64,000 nucleotides of DNA from Dorea sp. AM10-31 (GTDB lineage: Bacteria; Bacillota; Clostridia; Lachnospirales; Lachnospiraceae), in contig NZ_QTUV01000001.1 in NCBI RefSeq assembly GCF_003435815.1, forward strand, positions 62,001 to 126,000, in the 5' to 3' direction. The position numbers and the translations under genes are program-made. Positions 61,402-64,000 of the stretch are shown one piece after another (position 1 is the first letter of the stretch; every line of letters begins with the position of its first letter). The notes under the pieces are model-generated. The model did no database searches. It saw nothing but the letters and a program-made list of their open reading frames with translations, and had not been told where the DNA came from.

Positions 61402-61587
61402 TTACTCCACAATATCAATCACAGATACCGGACAGTCATCTCTTGCTTCTTTTGCTGCTTCTTCATATTCCGATGCAACTTCTCCACATGCTTCCGCAAG
61501 TCCATCTTCATCAAACGAGAATACTTCCGGGCACGTTGTCACACATGCACCGCAGGAAATGCAGCCATCCATCACTCTTGCCTTCAT
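61402..61587 (-). CDS. Single-cluster 4Fe-4S ferredoxin
   Basis: A 61-residue electron carrier. Cys residues C9, C12, C15 and C19 (GCISCGACVTTCPEV) and a remote Cys in DDCPVSVID ligate one [4Fe-4S] cluster, with the acidic body (DEDGLAEACGEVASEYEEA) typical of such ferredoxins. It has GGAGG before the start. It lies 60 bases after the carbamate kinase stop on the same strand. Confidence 0.92.
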   Translation of the reverse strand: MKARVMDGCISCGACVTTCPEVFSFDEDGLAEACGEVASEYEEAAKEARDDCPVSVIDIVE

Positions 61588-61648
61588 CGGTTACCTCCTT
61601 CATTTTTCCGGTAGTATAACCAGATTGCAGACATTTTAAACGAATTTC

Positions 61649-62578
61649 TTAAGAAATCTTAGTTCCTGTCTTTCCTTTTAAAGCTTCGCCAAGCTTATCA
61701 AAAGAAGTAATGAGTGCGCTTCTTCCTTCTCCTTTTTCAATGAAAGAAACAGAAGCACTTAACTTCGGAAGCATATTATACTCTCCGAAATGTCCCTCTT
61801 CCATATATTTCTTCGCATTTTCTACGGAAATCTCGCCCAGTGCTTCTTCATTGTCACGTCCGAGATTAATTTTCACCTGATCTACACTCGTCAGAATGAT
61901 CAGCTCGTCTGCCTGTGTATCCTCTGCCATCTTTCCGGCAGTCAGATCCTTCTCAATGACAGCGCTTGCACCTTTCAAATGGTTATCCTGTTCCAGAACC
62001 GGAATACCACCACCACCGCACGCAATAACAATCTGATCTGCATCCAGAAGAGCCTTGATCGCATCAATCTCTACAATGCGTACCGGATTCGGTGCAGACA
62101 CGATGCGGCGGAACCCTTTGCCTGGTTCCTCTACTACATAATTACCCTTCTTACGCTCCTCATTTGCTTCTTCCACATTCATATAACGTCCAAGGATCTT
62201 GGTCGGTGTATAGAATGCTTCATCATATGGATCCACAACTACCTGTGTCAGGATCGTGCTGACTGTTCTGTAAATGCCTCTGTTTAAAAGTTCCTCGCGA
62301 ATCGCATTCTGAAGGTCATATCCGATATAGCCCTGGCTCATGGCAGAACATACAGACATTGGCGCCGCTGTATAGTTCTCGTGTACTTTTCCAAATTCGT
62401 TCATCGCTGTATGGATCATACCTACCTGCGGTGCGTTGCTGTGTGTAATGGCAACCTGATATCCGTCCTCGATCAGATCCGCGATTACTTTTGATGTTTT
62501 CTTAACTGCTTCCTGCTGCTCCGGCAAGGTCGTACCAAGGGCACGATGTCCCAGCGCAACGACTACTCTTTTCTTCAT
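61649..62578 (-). CDS. arcC: Carbamate kinase
   Basis: Makes ATP from carbamoyl phosphate and ADP, or the reverse. The 309-residue amino-acid-kinase fold has VVVALGHRALG, THSNAPQVGM, IVIACGGGGIPVLEQD and DLTAGKMAEDTQADELIILT. HRALG takes the place of the common GGNAL near the N-terminus, a modest variation. No arginine deiminase, ornithine carbamoyltransferase or agmatine genes are adjacent, so its feeder pathway is unknown. A strong promoter lies upstream. Confidence 0.9.
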   Translation of the reverse strand: MKKRVVVALGHRALGTTLPEQQEAVKKTSKVIADLIEDGYQVAITHSNAPQVGMIHTAMNEFGKVHENYTAAPMSVCSAMSQGYIGYDLQNAIREELLNRGIYRTVSTILTQVVVDPYDEAFYTPTKILGRYMNVEEANEERKKGNYVVEEPGKGFRRIVSAPNPVRIVEIDAIKALLDADQIVIACGGGGIPVLEQDNHLKGASAVIEKDLTAGKMAEDTQADELIILTSVDQVKINLGRDNEEALGEISVENAKKYMEEGHFGEYNMLPKLSASVSFIEKGEGRSALITSFDKLGEALKGKTGTKIS

Positions 62579-62628
62579 GCTCTATACCTCTTATTTTCTG
62601 TAAATTTCCTCTCAAGATTATAAAAAGA

Positions 62629-62657
62629 ATTATAGCCTCTTTCTGAAAAAAATGCAA
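62629..62657 (-). promoter_or_regulatory. arcC promoter
   Basis: On the minus strand TTGCAT (62657-62652), 17 bases, TATAAT (62634-62629). About 50 bases before the arcC ATG. Confidence 0.75.
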
Positions 62658-62745
62658 CTCCTGCTCGTCTTTTGTGGTAAACTGAAATTATTAAAAGGGA
62701 TTTCCCGGTACGTGTTGAAAACGTATACGAAAGGAGTTTACATTT

Positions 62746-63546
62746 ATGAAAGTTATCGTAACAGCCCCAAGAGGGAAAATGGGCAAATTGATCACACAGG
62801 TTGCAGCCTCCCGTGATGACATGGAACTGGTTGCCGGTATCGGTCCAAAAGGGCGCGATTACATCGGAACAGATCTCGGAACTGTCGCAATGGTCGGAAA
62901 AGAACTGCACGTTCCGGTTGTAGATGATCTCGAATCCGTTATTGACAAATGCGATGTGATCATCGATTTTTCTACTAAAGAGATGGCTATGGAAGTTCTG
63001 GATCTTGCCATCAGACATAAAAAAGGTCTGGTCTGCGGTTCTACCGGTTTCTCCGACGAAGAGATGAAACGTTTTGAAGATGCTGCTTCTTCTATTCCAA
63101 TGCTCTATGCAGCCAACACTTCCAAACTCGTCAATGTCATGAATAAAGTTCTGGAATTTATCACAAAGACAGTTGGGGAAGAACTGGACATTGAGATTCT
63201 TGAGATGCATGATCAGTGGAAGAAAGATGCACCGAGCGGTACTTCCAAAGAAATGGGTGAGACCATGGCACATGCACTTGGCAAAGAATTATCCGATATC
63301 GCTGTATACGGCAGGGAAGGAGTTTCTCCGCGAGAACCTGGAACAATCGGTTATCATTCTCTGCGCGCCGGCAATATTCCAAGTAGCCACACTGTATTCT
63401 TTGGTGGCATGGGAGAACGTCTGGAAATCACTCACCACTGCTACAACTGGGAATGTTTCGCAAGAGGCGCCTGCGACTGCGCAGCGTATCTTGCTAATAA
63501 AGGTCCTGGATATTATACCATTAAGGATGTCCTGCATCTGAGCTAG
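62746..63546 (+). CDS. dapB: 4-Hydroxy-tetrahydrodipicolinate reductase
   Basis: Reduces hydroxy-tetrahydrodipicolinate with NAD(P)H, feeding dapL in this genome. The N-terminal Rossmann motif VTAPRGKMGKLITQVAA, STGFSDEEMKRFEDA, the catalytic EILEMHDQWKKDAPSGTS (usual EMHHxxKxDAPSGTA, with an Asp-Gln variant of the His pair) and GEREGVSPREPGTIGYHSLR-like text are present (actual VYGREGVSPREPGTIGYH). 266 residues. AGGAG is nine bases before the ATG. It diverges from arcC. Confidence 0.92.
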   Translation: MKVIVTAPRGKMGKLITQVAASRDDMELVAGIGPKGRDYIGTDLGTVAMVGKELHVPVVDDLESVIDKCDVIIDFSTKEMAMEVLDLAIRHKKGLVCGSTGFSDEEMKRFEDAASSIPMLYAANTSKLVNVMNKVLEFITKTVGEELDIEILEMHDQWKKDAPSGTSKEMGETMAHALGKELSDIAVYGREGVSPREPGTIGYHSLRAGNIPSSHTVFFGGMGERLEITHHCYNWECFARGACDCAAYLANKGPGYYTIKDVLHLS

Positions 63547-63683
63547 TCCGGCTCGGGTCAGTCTGGCGGTTTATCTGTAATAACGACTGCCATAGGTCAT
63601 CCGTAACTACTTTGACAATTTAATTAACAAGATGTCAGGATTTTCCCCTAACATCTTAACATTAATCAGAAAGGATTTTATTT

Positions 63684-64000
63684 ATGATATTAGTAAACAC
63701 AGATTATATAACCGGAAAGAAATTTGAAATGATCGGACTTGTAAAAGGAAATATGATCCAGTCTGTACATTTTGGAAAAGACCTTGTAAACAGCTTTAAG
63801 ACACTTGTAGGCGGTGAACTTACTTCTTATACAGAAATGATGAATGAAGCCCGTGCCATCGCCACAAAGCGCATGAGCGAAGAAGCCGAAAAATGCGGTG
63901 CCGACGCCGTCATTAATATCCGCTATGCATCCAGTACTGTCGTACAGGGTGCTGCTGAAATCATGGCTTACGGAACTGCAGTAAAATTCGTAGAAGAGTA
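63684..64000 (+). CDS. UPF0145 (YbjQ)-family protein, last codon cut by window edge
   Basis: A 105-residue visible product: MILVNTDYITGKKFEMIGL, GKDLVNSFKTLVGGELTSYT and CGADAVINIRYASSTVVQGA match the pentameric UPF0145 fold of unknown function (heavy-metal-binding is sometimes stated). The reading ends in GTAVKFVEE followed by TA; one more base probably completes a stop codon, since family length is about 105. AAAGGA lies ten bases before the ATG. It follows dapB by about 140 bases. Confidence 0.9.
   Translation, partial: MILVNTDYITGKKFEMIGLVKGNMIQSVHFGKDLVNSFKTLVGGELTSYTEMMNEARAIATKRMSEEAEKCGADAVINIRYASSTVVQGAAEIMAYGTAVKFVEE

Noticed and set aside
63624..63660. AAGATGT/ACATCTT hairpin between dapB and the UPF0145 gene
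   Set aside because: One mismatch and no T tract follow, so it is not a confident terminator; read-through of dapB into the next gene remains possible.
1..64000. tRNA, rRNA, CRISPR, toxin-antitoxin, prophage or BGC signatures
   Set aside because: I read both strands between genes and saw no cloverleaf, direct-repeat array, integrase, transposase or synthase cluster.

Overview
The window looks like a contiguous piece of a Lachnospiraceae-type (class Clostridia) chromosome. The evidence is moderate GC content, strong AGGAGG-type ribosome binding sites, clostridial gene content (GerMN lipoprotein, YlmC/YmxH sporulation protein, Csp-like S8 protease, DapL-type lysine route, GatCAB with a T-box, glnA next to an ANTAR regulator) and about 85% of genes on the minus strand. 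I see no rRNA, tRNA, CRISPR array, prophage, intact insertion sequence or biosynthetic gene cluster. This is mostly core genome with regulatory detail of interest.

Layout. 1-9.4 kb (all minus): a likely operon of comEA-like, response regulator, histidine kinase, GerMN lipoprotein, comEC, an FMN-dependent alpha-hydroxy-acid oxidase-like protein, holA and lepA (cut by the window edge). 9.5-16.8 kb: a small EamA/YdcZ-type transporter, then the arginine genes argC-GNAT-argJ-argB-argD on minus, diverging from argG on plus; the shared intergenic region has two back-to-back promoters, an ArgR-like box and a GC-rich palindromic repeat. 16.8-19.3 kb: LspA-like protein, small helical protein and an active-looking S8 protease. 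19.4-26 kb: cytidylate-kinase-like protein, NhaD-like antiporter, clpX, ligA, rluF. 26-29 kb: a DUF5721-type gene, and htpG with a perfect CIRCE operator. 29-33 kb: MacB/LolD-like ABC pair. 33-39.6 kb: a PurF-like protein whose catalytic Cys is replaced by Gly, then gatB, gatA, gatC and aspS, led by a complete T-box whose specifier reads AAC overlapping GAA.

39.6-45.6 kb: a ClC chloride channel, preceded by a structured leader, and a four-gene ABC/GldG/DUF4340 exporter set. 45.8-50.4 kb: AIM24-family protein, NSS sodium symporter, GreA-like factor, HAD phosphatase, lipoprotein amidase (its leader shares a 37-nt motif with the clc leader). 50.7-58 kb: MATE exporter (+), convergent with fluC; then fliB-like, dapL, dapF, an ANTAR regulator and glnA on minus, diverging from a PduL-type phosphotransacylase (+). 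58.6-64 kb: TM1266-like regulator, exodeoxyribonuclease III, truA, nrdR, ylmC/ymxH, ferredoxin, carbamate kinase (minus), then dapB and a UPF0145 gene (+, last codon cut by the edge).

Most of the minus-strand genes form short co-directional operons for replication and repair (holA, ligA, exoA), translation quality (lepA, aspS-gatCAB, truA, rluF), nitrogen and amino-acid supply (arg, glnA, dap) and envelope or spore functions. The strongest leads for something undescribed are the 37-nt leader motif shared by the chloride channel and the amidase, the PurF-like protein lacking its glutaminase nucleophile, the Cys-rich FMN oxidase and the S8 protease/LspA-like trio. All function calls come from reading the sequence; no database search was run.
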